Source: Bacillota bacterium
GTDB taxonomy: Bacteria > Bacillota > Clostridia > Acetivibrionales > DTU013
Assembly: GCA_023411715.1 (NCBI GenBank)
Contig: JAEYOM010000166.1
Span: 1 to 16,922, forward strand
Length of the DNA stretch: 16,922 bases
Direction of reading: 5' to 3'
A program made the position numbers and the translations under genes. Position 1 is the stretch's first letter. Each line of letters opens with the position of its first letter. Shown piece by piece: positions 5,515-13,814 of the stretch. Under the pieces are notes generated by a model. It did no database searches. It saw nothing but the letters and a program-made list of their open reading frames with translations, and had not been told where the DNA came from.

Positions 5515-7821
5515 ATGAAAAGAGACATAAAGACATTGTTATCTGAAATGACTCTGGAGGAAAAGGCGAGTCTTTGCTCAGGCCTGGATTCCTGGCATAC
5601 AAAGCCCGTAGAAAGACTGGGGATACCGTCGATCATGATGTCGGACGGTCCTCATGGATTGAGGAAACAGGTGCAGGAAGAAGATAATTCAGCCAGCACG
5701 AGCGAACCAGCGACCTGTTTCCCGACGGGTGCGGCACTTGCCAGTTCATGGGACCGCGGCCTGATCGGGGAGGTAGGTACCGCTCTTGGCGAGGAGTGCA
5801 GGAAGGAAGAAGTATCGATCATTCTCGGACCTGCCGCCAATATCAAACGTTCTCCTCTGTGCGGCAGGAATTTTGAATATCTGTCCGAGGATCCGTATCT
5901 TTCTTCTGAAATGGCAGCCGCACATATCAAAGGTGTACAGAGCCAGGGGGTGGGTACTTCCCTGAAGCATTTTGCCGCAAACAACCAGGAGACGAGGCGT
6001 CTTCTTATCGATGCAGTGATCGACGAAAGGACTTTGAGGGAAATATACTTAACAAGCTTTGAGGAGGCTGTCAGGCAGGAGCCCTGGACCGTGATGTGCG
6101 CTTACAACAAGCTGAACGGCGAGTACTGTTCCGAGAATAAATATCTGCTTACCGATATCTTACGGCAGGAATGGGGATTTAAAGGTATCGTAATGTCCGA
6201 CTGGGGAGCTGTAAATGACAGGCCGTCAGGTCTTGCCGCCGGTCTGGAACTCGAAATGCCCACAAGCGGCGGAAGAGGCGACGCAAAAATAGTGCAGGCT
6301 GTCAGAAGCGGAAAGCTGCCTGAAAGCGCTCTGGATAATGCGGTGAGTAAGCTGCTTGAACTGATATTTAATGCGGTGGATAATCAAAAAGGATCTGTCA
6401 ACTGCGATATGAAGGCTCATAACAAGCTTGCCCGCAAGGTTGCGGGCGAATGCAGCGTGCTTCTGAAGAACGACGGCGATATCCTGCCGCTGAAGAAAAA
6501 AGGCAGGTTAGCTATTATTGGAGCCTTTGCCATCAACCCGAGATATCAGGGCGGAGGCAGCTCGCATGTCAACCCGGCTGAACTTGACTGCGCCTACGAA
6601 GAAATTTTGAAAAAGGCGGGCGAGGATCTGGATATAATTTACGCGGCCGGTTACAGGGAAGATGCGGTAAGCGGGATTTTCAGCAAAACGCCGTTGACGT
6701 CGGTAAGCGACTTAGCCGATCCGATACTTATGGACGAAGCTGTCGAAGCGGCTCGAAAGGCCGACGCCGCAGTGATCTTTGCAGGATTGCCTGAAAATTA
6801 TGAATCGGAAAGCTTCGACAGAAGGCACATGAGGATGCCGGATGGACATAACCAGCTGATCGAGGCTGTAGCGGCAGTTCAGAAAAATGTAGTGGTAGTG
6901 CTGAACAACGGGGCGCCTGTCGAAATGCCATGGATAGGCGAAGTCAAGGCCGTCCTGGAGATGTACCTCGGCGGACAGTCCAGCGGAGGCGCTGCCGCGG
7001 ACCTGCTTTTCGGCGATATCAATCCGTCGGGCAAACTTGCTGAAACGTTCCCGAAAAAGCTCAGTGACAACCCGTCATGGCTCAATTTCCCGGGTGATAC
7101 CAGGAAGGTCGAATACCGCGAAGGCCTATTCGTAGGATACAGATATTACGACGCTGCGGAGGCGGAGCCCTTGTTCCCGTTCGGGCATGGGCTGTCCTAT
7201 ACGAAATTCGATTATCTTTCAATATCGGTCGATAGGGATGAATTAAACGATACCGATGAGCTCAAAGTAACAGTCAGGGTCAGGAACAGCGGCAAACTGC
7301 CCGGTAAAGAGATCGTCCAGCTATACGTAAGTGATAAGGAAAGCAGTGTGATCCGTCCCCAAAAGGAATTGAAGGGTTTTGAAAAGATCGGGATTGAGCC
7401 GGGAGAAGAGAAAACTGTAACATTTACTCTGGGTAAGAGGGCATTTGCTTATTATAATACCGAAATCAGGGATTGGTACGTTGAAAGCGGCGAATTCGAT
7501 ATCATGGCCGGACCTTCCTCGGAAACCATGCCGCTGAAAGCGACAGTCCGCGTCAATTCTACCATGCCTCTGCGCAAGGTGTTCACATGGAATTCCACAC
7601 CGTTTGAAATAATGGCTGTCCCGGAAGGCAAAGCTTTTCTGACGCCGCTGTTCAAGTCCATGGGAAAAGGCGGGGATGATCCGGGCGATCTGGACGAAAT
7701 TGGTGCCGGAGAGGAAAACATGCTGAGGGAAATGCCACTGCGAAGCTTTGTTACTTTCTTCCCGGACGTCTTTACCGAAGAGAAGCTGCAGCCGCTGCTT
7801 AACAAGCTTAATGAGCAATAA
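5515..7821 (+). CDS. Glycoside hydrolase family 3 (beta-glucosidase type)
   Basis: A 768-residue cytoplasmic enzyme (no signal peptide). The GH3 N-terminal barrel spans about 10-290, with SDGPHGLR, RNFEYLSEDPYL, KHFAANNQE and the nucleophile motif IVMSDWGAV, Asp229 being the expected catalytic nucleophile. The GH3 C-terminal sandwich is about 310-560 (AGLPENYESESFDR; FPFGHGLSYT). A fibronectin-III-like domain is about 580-670 (VRNSGKLPGKEIVQLYVSD). The last about 95 residues form an extra tail ending in LREMPLRSFVTFFPDVFTEE, which I recall from many Firmicutes GH3 enzymes. The expected reaction is removal of terminal beta-linked glucose (or xylose) from short oligosaccharides taken into the cell; exact sugar is not deducible. 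The frame opens at a GTG (5506) inside the ribosome site; the ATG at 5515 follows GAGGTGG correctly. Monocistronic, with a promoter at 5421-5450 and a terminator at 7846-7885; divergent from the TipAS regulator. Confidence 0.93.
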   Translation: MKRDIKTLLSEMTLEEKASLCSGLDSWHTKPVERLGIPSIMMSDGPHGLRKQVQEEDNSASTSEPATCFPTGAALASSWDRGLIGEVGTALGEECRKEEVSIILGPAANIKRSPLCGRNFEYLSEDPYLSSEMAAAHIKGVQSQGVGTSLKHFAANNQETRRLLIDAVIDERTLREIYLTSFEEAVRQEPWTVMCAYNKLNGEYCSENKYLLTDILRQEWGFKGIVMSDWGAVNDRPSGLAAGLELEMPTSGGRGDAKIVQAVRSGKLPESALDNAVSKLLELIFNAVDNQKGSVNCDMKAHNKLARKVAGECSVLLKNDGDILPLKKKGRLAIIGAFAINPRYQGGGSSHVNPAELDCAYEEILKKAGEDLDIIYAAGYREDAVSGIFSKTPLTSVSDLADPILMDEAVEAARKADAAVIFAGLPENYESESFDRRHMRMPDGHNQLIEAVAAVQKNVVVVLNNGAPVEMPWIGEVKAVLEMYLGGQSSGGAAADLLFGDINPSGKLAETFPKKLSDNPSWLNFPGDTRKVEYREGLFVGYRYYDAAEAEPLFPFGHGLSYTKFDYLSISVDRDELNDTDELKVTVRVRNSGKLPGKEIVQLYVSDKESSVIRPQKELKGFEKIGIEPGEEKTVTFTLGKRAFAYYNTEIRDWYVESGEFDIMAGPSSETMPLKATVRVNSTMPLRKVFTWNSTPFEIMAVPEGKAFLTPLFKSMGKGGDDPGDLDEIGAGEENMLREMPLRSFVTFFPDVFTEEKLQPLLNKLNEQ

Positions 7822-7845
7822 TGTACATATACAATGTTCTGAACA

Positions 7846-7885
7846 TGAAAAGCCACGGAAACCGTATGGACTCCGTGGCTTTTCA
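7846..7885 (+). terminator. Strong hairpin terminator between the GH3 gene and the ger operon
   Basis: TGAAAAGCCACGGA (7846-7859) and TCCGTGGCTTTTCA (7872-7885) pair perfectly over 14 bp around a 12-nt loop. The four T close the stem rather than extending beyond it. It insulates the germination operon from GH3 transcription. Confidence 0.85.
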
Positions 7886-7984
7886 GCGCTTACCGGTTGT
7901 ATCTTGCAGTGTTTATTTTCCTCCTGAAATGTAGACAATACAAACGAGATATAATCTACTGTGAGTGGATTCGAGGTGCATCAG

Positions 7985-9544
7985 ATGCGAAGCAGAAAAT
8001 TTGGCGGCAATGGACCGGTGCGCAGCAGTGTAAAAACTCGAGGCAATATTTTGGACGATTCAAGCCCTGAGGATAATATTGAAATTTCTAATAATCTCAG
8101 TGACAACCTGGGCATATTGCGGGAACAGTTCAAGGAATGTGATGACATAGTTTTTCAGGACCTGACCACCTCTGACGGCGTGCAGGCTTGTATGATCTAT
8201 GTAAGCGGCCTTATCGACAATGATATGGTACAGCGGGATGTGCTTCCGGCACTTTTGGGTCTGAAGCGGGCTAAATTGAGTGCCCTTGAGGGAACAAACC
8301 TTTTTCCGTCGGTCAGGTTTATAAGGGAATATATCCATGAGAAGGTTATTGATAATATTTTAATGAATTATACGGTCATTTTGATTGACGGTATCAATTT
8401 TGCGCTGTGCTTTGAAATGGGGAACATTGAATCCAGGAATTATGAAGAGCCTGAAGTCGAAAGGATACTGAAGGGACAGCACGACGGTTTTGTCGAGGCC
8501 ATTCCCAGGAATATTGCGCTTATGAGGAGAAAGATCGCCTCTTCAAAGCTTAAGGTAAGGACGTACATGCTGGGGAAGAGAAGCAAGGGCAAAGTTGCGA
8601 TGTTATATATAGAGGATATCGCTAACCCTGAAATCGTTGAACAGGTCGAACAGAGGATCAAAAATATTGAGATCGATTATATAAATGGCGCCGGAATGAT
8701 AGAACAGATCACGGCAGACAACCCTTACTCGCTGTTTCCGCAGTATCATTCGACGGAGCGCGCCGACAAAGCCGTAGCCAACCTGATGGAGGGACGTATC
8801 GTCATACTTGTCGACCATACGCCGGTGTCTCTTATTGTGCCGGTGAATTATTTCCAATTTTTCCAAACGCCAGAGGATTATAATATTAATTTCATATTCG
8901 GATCCTTTTTGAGGATTCTCCGTTTTGCAGGGTCTTCAGCGGCGATCCTTATACCCGCGTTTTATATCGCACTGCTGACATACCATTATCAGGCTGTACC
9001 TTTGAATCTTCTGGTACCTCTTGCGGAATCGCGGGCAAGGGTTCCTTTTCCCCCGATCATAGAGGCGCTGATCATGGAGCTTGCTTTCGAGCTGCTGCGT
9101 GAAGCGAGCATCCGGCTTCCGAAGGGACTGGGTCCAACAGTCGGTATAGTAGGGGGTCTTGCTCTGGGGCAGACAGCTATCGATGCGGGACTTGTGAGCA
9201 ATGTCATGGTGGTGCTTGTCGGGTTGACCGCCATAGCCACATTTGTTGTACCTCATTATGATATGGGGCTTTTTTTCCGTATGAGCCGGTTTATTGCAAT
9301 GATCAATGCCGCAATATTTGGTGTGCCGGGTATTATGATCTTCTCACTTTTCACACTCGCGCATCTGGTCACTCTTGAATCATGCGGACAGCCATATTTT
9401 CAGCCGCTTGCGCCATTCAACCTGACTGGTTTCATGGATACTTTTATCAGGATGCCTATGAGAAAGCTCTACAAACGGCCTGATGTGGCTCTCCCAAAGG
9501 ATATTACCAGAGGAAGGGGCAATACCGGTGAGGAACAGCGCTGA
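7985..9544 (+). CDS. Spore germination receptor subunit A (GerA family)
   Basis: A 519-residue A subunit of a GerA-type nutrient germinant receptor in the spore inner membrane. Residues 1-270 are the hydrophilic N-terminal domain (for example DDIVFQDLTTSDGVQACMIYVSGLID; RNYEEPEVERILKGQHDGF). About 290-480 hold the membrane segments, with typical family blocks FIFGSFLRILRFAG, PFPPIIEALIMELAFELLRE, the GPTVGIVGGLALGQTAI motif and ESCGQPYF. The protein ends in a hydrophilic tail. Together with GerB and GerC it senses a small nutrient and triggers germination; the nutrient cannot be read from sequence. The open frame begins at a GTG (7961), but the ATG at 7985 has GAGGTG with 6-nt spacing. Upstream, GAAAT (7926-7930) and a TATAAT (7950-7955) may be part of a forespore promoter, but the match is weak. 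The first gene of a three-gene operon. Confidence 0.92.
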   Translation: MRSRKFGGNGPVRSSVKTRGNILDDSSPEDNIEISNNLSDNLGILREQFKECDDIVFQDLTTSDGVQACMIYVSGLIDNDMVQRDVLPALLGLKRAKLSALEGTNLFPSVRFIREYIHEKVIDNILMNYTVILIDGINFALCFEMGNIESRNYEEPEVERILKGQHDGFVEAIPRNIALMRRKIASSKLKVRTYMLGKRSKGKVAMLYIEDIANPEIVEQVEQRIKNIEIDYINGAGMIEQITADNPYSLFPQYHSTERADKAVANLMEGRIVILVDHTPVSLIVPVNYFQFFQTPEDYNINFIFGSFLRILRFAGSSAAILIPAFYIALLTYHYQAVPLNLLVPLAESRARVPFPPIIEALIMELAFELLREASIRLPKGLGPTVGIVGGLALGQTAIDAGLVSNVMVVLVGLTAIATFVVPHYDMGLFFRMSRFIAMINAAIFGVPGIMIFSLFTLAHLVTLESCGQPYFQPLAPFNLTGFMDTFIRMPMRKLYKRPDVALPKDITRGRGNTGEEQR

Positions 9545-10634
9545 TGAAATCACTGCCCGGCAGGCCGTAATGCTGGTCGTGGCTGTACAGATCGGTATCG
9601 GAATACTGACATTACCTTCAGAAGTGGCCGAGTCTGCGGGACATGACGGTTGGATATCAGTCCTGTTTGGAGGTGTAGTGTTTTTTTTGGCAACTCTTGC
9701 TATCATTGCGCTGTGCAGCAGATTTGATGGCTGTTCGATCTTTGATATCAACAGGGCAATTTTCGGCAAATTTCTCTCCTATATCATCAACACTTTATTC
9801 CTGATTTATTTGATCGTCGCGGCCATAGCATCTCTGACTACACTTGTCGGCATTGTCGGTTCATGGTTCTTCAAATCCACACCGGCGTGGGTACTTGTTT
9901 CGTATATGAGCATACCGTCGGTTTATCTTGCATATAAAGGGCTTAAGGGGGTATGCAGATTCAATTTCCTATTGGTTACCCTAATTCCGTTATTACTCTC
10001 TCTCGTTATTTTTAACTTAAAATATTTTCAGATACACAAGCTTATGCCGGTCGGCATTCATGGGCTGCCCAGAATAGCCGGAGCATTTCCGCAGACTGCC
10101 CTGACCTACATGGGATTCGAAACGCTGTTGTTTGTTTTCCCGTATATAAAGGACAAACGGCATGTAATGAAGTATACCTCGGTAGGTTTTATCGCAATGA
10201 TTTTTATTCTTACGATCTTTACCGCCGACAGCATAGCCGTTTTCGGTGAAGACATGCTGAAAAAGAGGCTCTCGTCTTTTGTCGGTTTTGCGAAGATGAT
10301 ATCCGTACCAGTGCTGGAAAGGATAGACCTTTATTATTTTGCGGCATGGATAGCTGCAATGGTCCTTTCTGTCAATGCTTACATGTTTTTAGCATACGAC
10401 GCTGCCAGAACCGTATACGGAATAAAGTCGCGCAGGATCTGCCATACGGTCATATCTGCTGTAATAATAATAATATCGGTTTTTATGGCGAGAGATATCT
10501 ATACCAATCTGATGCTCAATAAATATACCACATACGGTCTGCTCGCTTTCGGCGCGGCCTACCCTGTTTTGTTGCTGTTGATCGCATTGATAACCCGGAA
10601 AGGAGTAAAAAAAAGGAATGAAAAAAATTCATAG
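9528..10634 (+). CDS. Spore germination permease subunit B (GerB family)
   Basis: A 368-residue integral membrane protein of the endospore germination permease family (APC superfamily), the probable germinant-binding subunit. It begins RNSADEITARQAVMLVVAVQIGIGILTLPSE, the usual 'ITxxQ...xGxGILxLP' start of the family, and has about ten hydrophobic segments with short basic loops, ending in a KKGVKKR-rich tail. The length matches Bacillus GerAB. An upstream ATG (9483) lies deep in the GerA gene. The GTG at 9528 is preferred because AGGAAGGGG (9511-9519) stands 8 nt away and the family N-terminus begins just after. It overlaps the end of the A gene by 17 bp, implying coupled translation. Confidence 0.9.
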   Translation: MRNSADEITARQAVMLVVAVQIGIGILTLPSEVAESAGHDGWISVLFGGVVFFLATLAIIALCSRFDGCSIFDINRAIFGKFLSYIINTLFLIYLIVAAIASLTTLVGIVGSWFFKSTPAWVLVSYMSIPSVYLAYKGLKGVCRFNFLLVTLIPLLLSLVIFNLKYFQIHKLMPVGIHGLPRIAGAFPQTALTYMGFETLLFVFPYIKDKRHVMKYTSVGFIAMIFILTIFTADSIAVFGEDMLKKRLSSFVGFAKMISVPVLERIDLYYFAAWIAAMVLSVNAYMFLAYDAARTVYGIKSRRICHTVISAVIIIISVFMARDIYTNLMLNKYTTYGLLAFGAAYPVLLLLIALITRKGVKKRNEKNS

Positions 10635-11778
10635 ACTTCTGCCGGTGCTTTTAACGGCGGCTATACTTACCGGGTGCTGGGACCAGGATATATACGAAAA
10701 AATAGGTTTCACACTCAATATAGGAATAGACTTGGGCAATGATGGCATGACAAAATACACGTTTTCATACCCAAATATATCCCAAAGCACATCGACCGGC
10801 GGAGGCGGTGGAAACGGATCTGCCGGCCCGGCCGGGGCTGGTCCGAAAGTCAGCATACTTGAGACCGATCTCCTGCGTGCGGCGCGGGAACTTGAACGTA
10901 TGTCATCGCCACTTAAGGTATCGGGAGGAAAGGTCCAGAGTTTCTTATTCGGCAAGGATTTTGCAATGAGCAGAGGCATTTCCGATTATTTGGAGTTGTA
11001 TGAACGGGATCCGGAATCCTCTGCGCAGTCACGTATCTTCATAGTCGAAGGAACCGCAAGTGAATTGATCACTAAAGGGGCGCAGCTGAAAACCAACCCG
11101 AGGCTGGGCATTTACATTGATGAACTTGTGAAGCGTGATTCGGACGCAGGCTATTGTCCTTATACCAGTATAGTGGAATACGATATCAAGAATACGACTC
11201 CGGGCATATCTCCAATTGTTCCGATGATCAGGCTCAGCGGAGATAACATCGAGGTGGCCGGGACAGCCCTGATAGACCGCGATAAAATGTCAGGACAGCT
11301 CGATACAAGAGATACGACATGTCTTTTTCTTGCGATGGGCAAGAAAAAAAAGTCATATTTGCAGTTTGATCTGCCCAAAGATATAAAAAGTGAGAAAAAG
11401 AAAGGCTTCGCCTTTGTCAGAAAACTCAGGACGAGATCCAGTCTGCAGTTTAGAGACGGAAAACCGTCAATGACCTTTGATATCAGGCCTGATGTAATAA
11501 TGGAGGAATATGGATGGGGCGAGTTGCTGGATAAGTCATATGAAAAAAAACTTGAAGCCAGTATGAACGAGAGTATAAAAACCTGCCTCGACGGTGTAAT
11601 TAAAAAACTTAAGGAGGCCCAATGCGATGCTTTTGGCATAGGGGATAAAGTAAGGGCGCTTTACTATGACTACTGGATGTCGATAGGGGAGCTTGACGGA
11701 TGGAAAAAGGTCTACTCCGGGATGGAGGTAACCTTTAACGTAAATTCGAAAATAGTAAGGTTCGGGGAGATCCAATAA
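10618..11778 (+). CDS. Spore germination lipoprotein subunit C (Ger(x)C family)
   Basis: A 386-residue lipoprotein: a lipobox (ILTGC, Cys20) after a short hydrophobic signal, then WDQDIYEK, the usual start of mature GerC proteins ('CWDxxEI/Ex'). The Ger(x)C domain follows, with FSYPNIS, RAARELERMSSPLKVSGGKVQSFLFGKD, SRIFIVEG and a C-terminal region with FDIRPDV. Residues about 62-77 are a Gly/Ala/Pro-rich loop in the N-terminal domain. The protein is expected on the outer face of the inner spore membrane as part of the receptor. The ATG overlaps the end of the B gene by 17 bp. AGGAG (10601-10605) is 12 nt away, longer than usual, so expression may depend on coupling. The gene ends only 7 bp from the stop of the opposing cardiolipin synthase, with no terminator in the gap. 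Confidence 0.92.
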   Translation: MKKIHRLLPVLLTAAILTGCWDQDIYEKIGFTLNIGIDLGNDGMTKYTFSYPNISQSTSTGGGGGNGSAGPAGAGPKVSILETDLLRAARELERMSSPLKVSGGKVQSFLFGKDFAMSRGISDYLELYERDPESSAQSRIFIVEGTASELITKGAQLKTNPRLGIYIDELVKRDSDAGYCPYTSIVEYDIKNTTPGISPIVPMIRLSGDNIEVAGTALIDRDKMSGQLDTRDTTCLFLAMGKKKKSYLQFDLPKDIKSEKKKGFAFVRKLRTRSSLQFRDGKPSMTFDIRPDVIMEEYGWGELLDKSYEKKLEASMNESIKTCLDGVIKKLKEAQCDAFGIGDKVRALYYDYWMSIGELDGWKKVYSGMEVTFNVNSKIVRFGEIQ

Positions 11779-11785
11779 ACAGCGT

Positions 11786-13654
11786 TCAAAAAAGAGGAGC
11801 GAACAGACGTAAAAATGATCCGGCTATCTTTACCGATGCCTTTCCGTTCAGGCATTCCTCCAATGTGATCCCGCGGCTTGCCTTAAGTATCTCTTCGAAG
11901 TCCTTGTCCATATATTCTATTGCACTTGTACGGTACATAAGCACGGCGCACTCATGGTGAAAAAACAGGCTCCTGAAATCGAAGTTTATGGAACCGACGA
12001 CCCCAAGCGCGTGATCGCAGACCAAGGTCTTGGAATGCATAAATCCGGGGGTGTATTCATACACCTTAATGCCATTCTCAATGAGCTGTCTGTAGAAGGT
12101 GCGAGTGATCAGATGGATGTTCCAGTTATCAGGTGTAAATGGTGTCACTATCTTTACGTCGATGCCGTTCTTTGCCGCAAGAAACAGCATTGCCAGTGTT
12201 TCCGCATCGGGTATGAAATAGGGAGTGCAGATGTGTATATACTCTCTGGCGCCGGCTATAAGGTTCAGGTATACATTTTCCCCCACAGGCTCCCTGTCTG
12301 CGGGGACGTCGGCATACGGCGCGACAAAACCCGGGGAAGTATCTGCTGAAACGCCGATTCTGCCGAATTCGGCTGCATATGATACAGCCGGGGATACGGC
12401 TCCGGGAAAAGTCCCGTTCGCGAAAGTTACGTCCGGTAAGGGGCCGTCGGCGGCCGCACCGTTCGCGAAAGTTGCGTCCGGTAAGGGGCTGTTGGGGACT
12501 GCACCACCTGAGTCCGTGCCGCCCTGGACTGCACCGCCCTGGTCCGCGCCACTCGCAGATATGCCGTCGGCTACCGCGCCGCCCTGGTCCGCGCCACTCG
12601 TGGATACGCCGTCGGGGACTGAACCGCCCTGGTTCGCGCCACTCGCGGATACGCCGTCGGGGACTGCACCGCCGGCGACCGGTTTTTCCGGAGCCTTGTC
12701 CGTTTCCTGCTTCGCCGGCTCAAGCGAGTCCCACAGGCTCTGGAACATACAGGTGAAGCTCTGTGCCGCGTCACCCTCCAGCATGATGGATGCGTCCTTC
12801 CAGTAGCGGAGCTTGCGATTTTTATTGATATACTCGTCTGCCAGGTTGATCCCGCCCGTGAAAGCAATGCGCCCGTCCACGACTGTTATTTTCCTGTGAT
12901 CGCGCATATTTATGGCTGAGGAAAGCAGCGGCTCGAGGTGATTATAGACCCTGCACCGGATGCCGAGAGCCCTGATCTGCTCATCGTACTTATCCGGCAG
13001 CAGCCGCAGGCAGCCCATGTCATCGTAGATCAGCCGCACGTCTAAGCCCGCCCTTGCCTTCTCAGCCAGGATACCAAGTATTTCATTCCACATACTGCCT
13101 TCATGAAGTATGAAATACTCCATGAATATGGACTTTTCAGCAGATCTGAGCTTTTCCTTCAGACTTTTGAAAAAGCGTTCACCCGGGCTGAGATATTCCG
13201 CAACAGTATTCTCATAGACAGGAAAGTTATTGGTCAGGCAAAGATACCGAAACTGCATCGCAGCCGTTTCATTAAGCTCTCCGATCTTGCGCAGTACATT
13301 TATGTTTTCTTCCGCCAACGGTGCCAAAGCCGAATCCATCCGGGCTTTCTGTTCGGGCAGTCCCCTGATAGGCCTCCTTCGGGACAGGAGCAGGTACATG
13401 TAGCCTCCAAGGACCGGAAACAGCATTATCGGTATCACCAAAGCCAGCTTTACATCCGGATTCATTTCCTGATTGACGATAAAAAAAGCTGCAGCGGCGC
13501 TCAAAATAAAACTAAACACCCAGAAATAGGGGAAGCTGCGGTTAAATGCCGTAAGAAAGATTACGACCAGGGCAGCCTGAACTGCAAATACTGAAATCAG
13601 CAGGATCATCCGGAAAGTATATGTTTTATATTTACGACGGTTCCTTTTTTTCAT
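11786..13654 (-). CDS. cls: Cardiolipin synthase with a repeat-expanded inter-domain linker
   Basis: A 622-residue membrane phospholipase-D-type enzyme that joins two phosphatidylglycerols into cardiolipin. Hydrophobic segments at about 16-36, 41-60 and 69-90 match the N-terminal anchor of bacterial Cls. The first HKD motif is HRKITVVDGRIAFTGG (His253); the second is HSKTLVCDHALGVVGSINFD (His540). Both are intact, as are the flanking GMFxS-like and PYFIPDAE blocks, so activity is expected. Typical Cls is about 480-510 residues. The excess of roughly 110-120 lies between the two catalytic halves, about 320-447, as a Gly/Ala/Asp/Ser-rich low-complexity stretch encoded by 45-bp repeats. AAGGAG (13663-13668) stands 8 nt before the ATG. 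It is divergent from the MutS2-like gene and convergent with the germination operon, with only 7 bp between stop codons. I could not identify its promoter. Confidence 0.9.
   Translation of the reverse strand: MKKRNRRKYKTYTFRMILLISVFAVQAALVVIFLTAFNRSFPYFWVFSFILSAAAAFFIVNQEMNPDVKLALVIPIMLFPVLGGYMYLLLSRRRPIRGLPEQKARMDSALAPLAEENINVLRKIGELNETAAMQFRYLCLTNNFPVYENTVAEYLSPGERFFKSLKEKLRSAEKSIFMEYFILHEGSMWNEILGILAEKARAGLDVRLIYDDMGCLRLLPDKYDEQIRALGIRCRVYNHLEPLLSSAINMRDHRKITVVDGRIAFTGGINLADEYINKNRKLRYWKDASIMLEGDAAQSFTCMFQSLWDSLEPAKQETDKAPEKPVAGGAVPDGVSASGANQGGSVPDGVSTSGADQGGAVADGISASGADQGGAVQGGTDSGGAVPNSPLPDATFANGAAADGPLPDVTFANGTFPGAVSPAVSYAAEFGRIGVSADTSPGFVAPYADVPADREPVGENVYLNLIAGAREYIHICTPYFIPDAETLAMLFLAAKNGIDVKIVTPFTPDNWNIHLITRTFYRQLIENGIKVYEYTPGFMHSKTLVCDHALGVVGSINFDFRSLFFHHECAVLMYRTSAIEYMDKDFEEILKASRGITLEECLNGKASVKIAGSFLRLFAPLF
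12414..12503. repeat. 45-bp tandem repeat, family 2 (two units) in cls
   Basis: Units at 12414-12458 and 12459-12503 begin CCGTTCGCGAAAGTT and are nearly identical over their first 31 bases. In the protein they give PLPDATFANG / PLPDVTFANG with a 15-residue period. The second unit ends in GGGGACTGCA, the same end as units of the neighbouring repeat family. Confidence 0.8.
12522..12671. repeat. 45-bp tandem repeat, family 1 (three full units, one deleted unit) in cls
   Basis: Full units at 12537-12581, 12582-12626 and 12627-12671, each starting CCCTGG and about 85-93% alike; the last is about 73% G+C. A 15-bp remnant at 12522-12536 equals the first 6 and last 9 bases of a unit, as if 30 bp were lost. 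Encoded repeat on the minus strand: GG(A/S)V(P/A)DG(V/I)S(A/T)SGA(N/D)Q. All lengths are multiples of three, so the frame is kept. Confidence 0.85.
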
Positions 13655-13799
13655 TGATTTTGCTCCTTAGTCGGTTTCATTGTCACTAAAGGTTTTGCCG
13701 TGAGACTATTTTTTTTCAAAGTAATCTCTGTTATACACTTTGACCTATTGTAGAAAATATATATATCCGTACTTTCTATGGCGGGATGGTGAAATCGCC

Positions 13800-13808
13800 T
13801 GTTATAAT
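13800..13808 (+). promoter_or_regulatory. Extended -10 promoter placing the start at the MutS2-like ATG
   Basis: TGT (13800-13802) followed by a perfect TATAAT (13803-13808). The first base of the ATG is 13815, 7 bases after the hexamer, exactly where transcription should begin. No -35 match is seen and no ribosome site precedes the ATG. An alternative weak promoter is TTGACC (13740-13745) with TATATC (13762-13767). Confidence 0.45.
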
Positions 13809-13814
13809 TCAGAT

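Noticed and set aside
7321..7938. A 205-codon minus-strand frame over the end of the GH3 gene
   Set aside because: Antisense to conserved GH3 sequence and crosses the terminator hairpin; no domain recognised.
12225..12806. A 193-codon plus-strand frame rich in Pro/Ala/Ser with 15-residue repeats
   Set aside because: It is the antisense of the GC-rich repeat in cls; the periodicity is inherited from that repeat, and it has no ribosome site.
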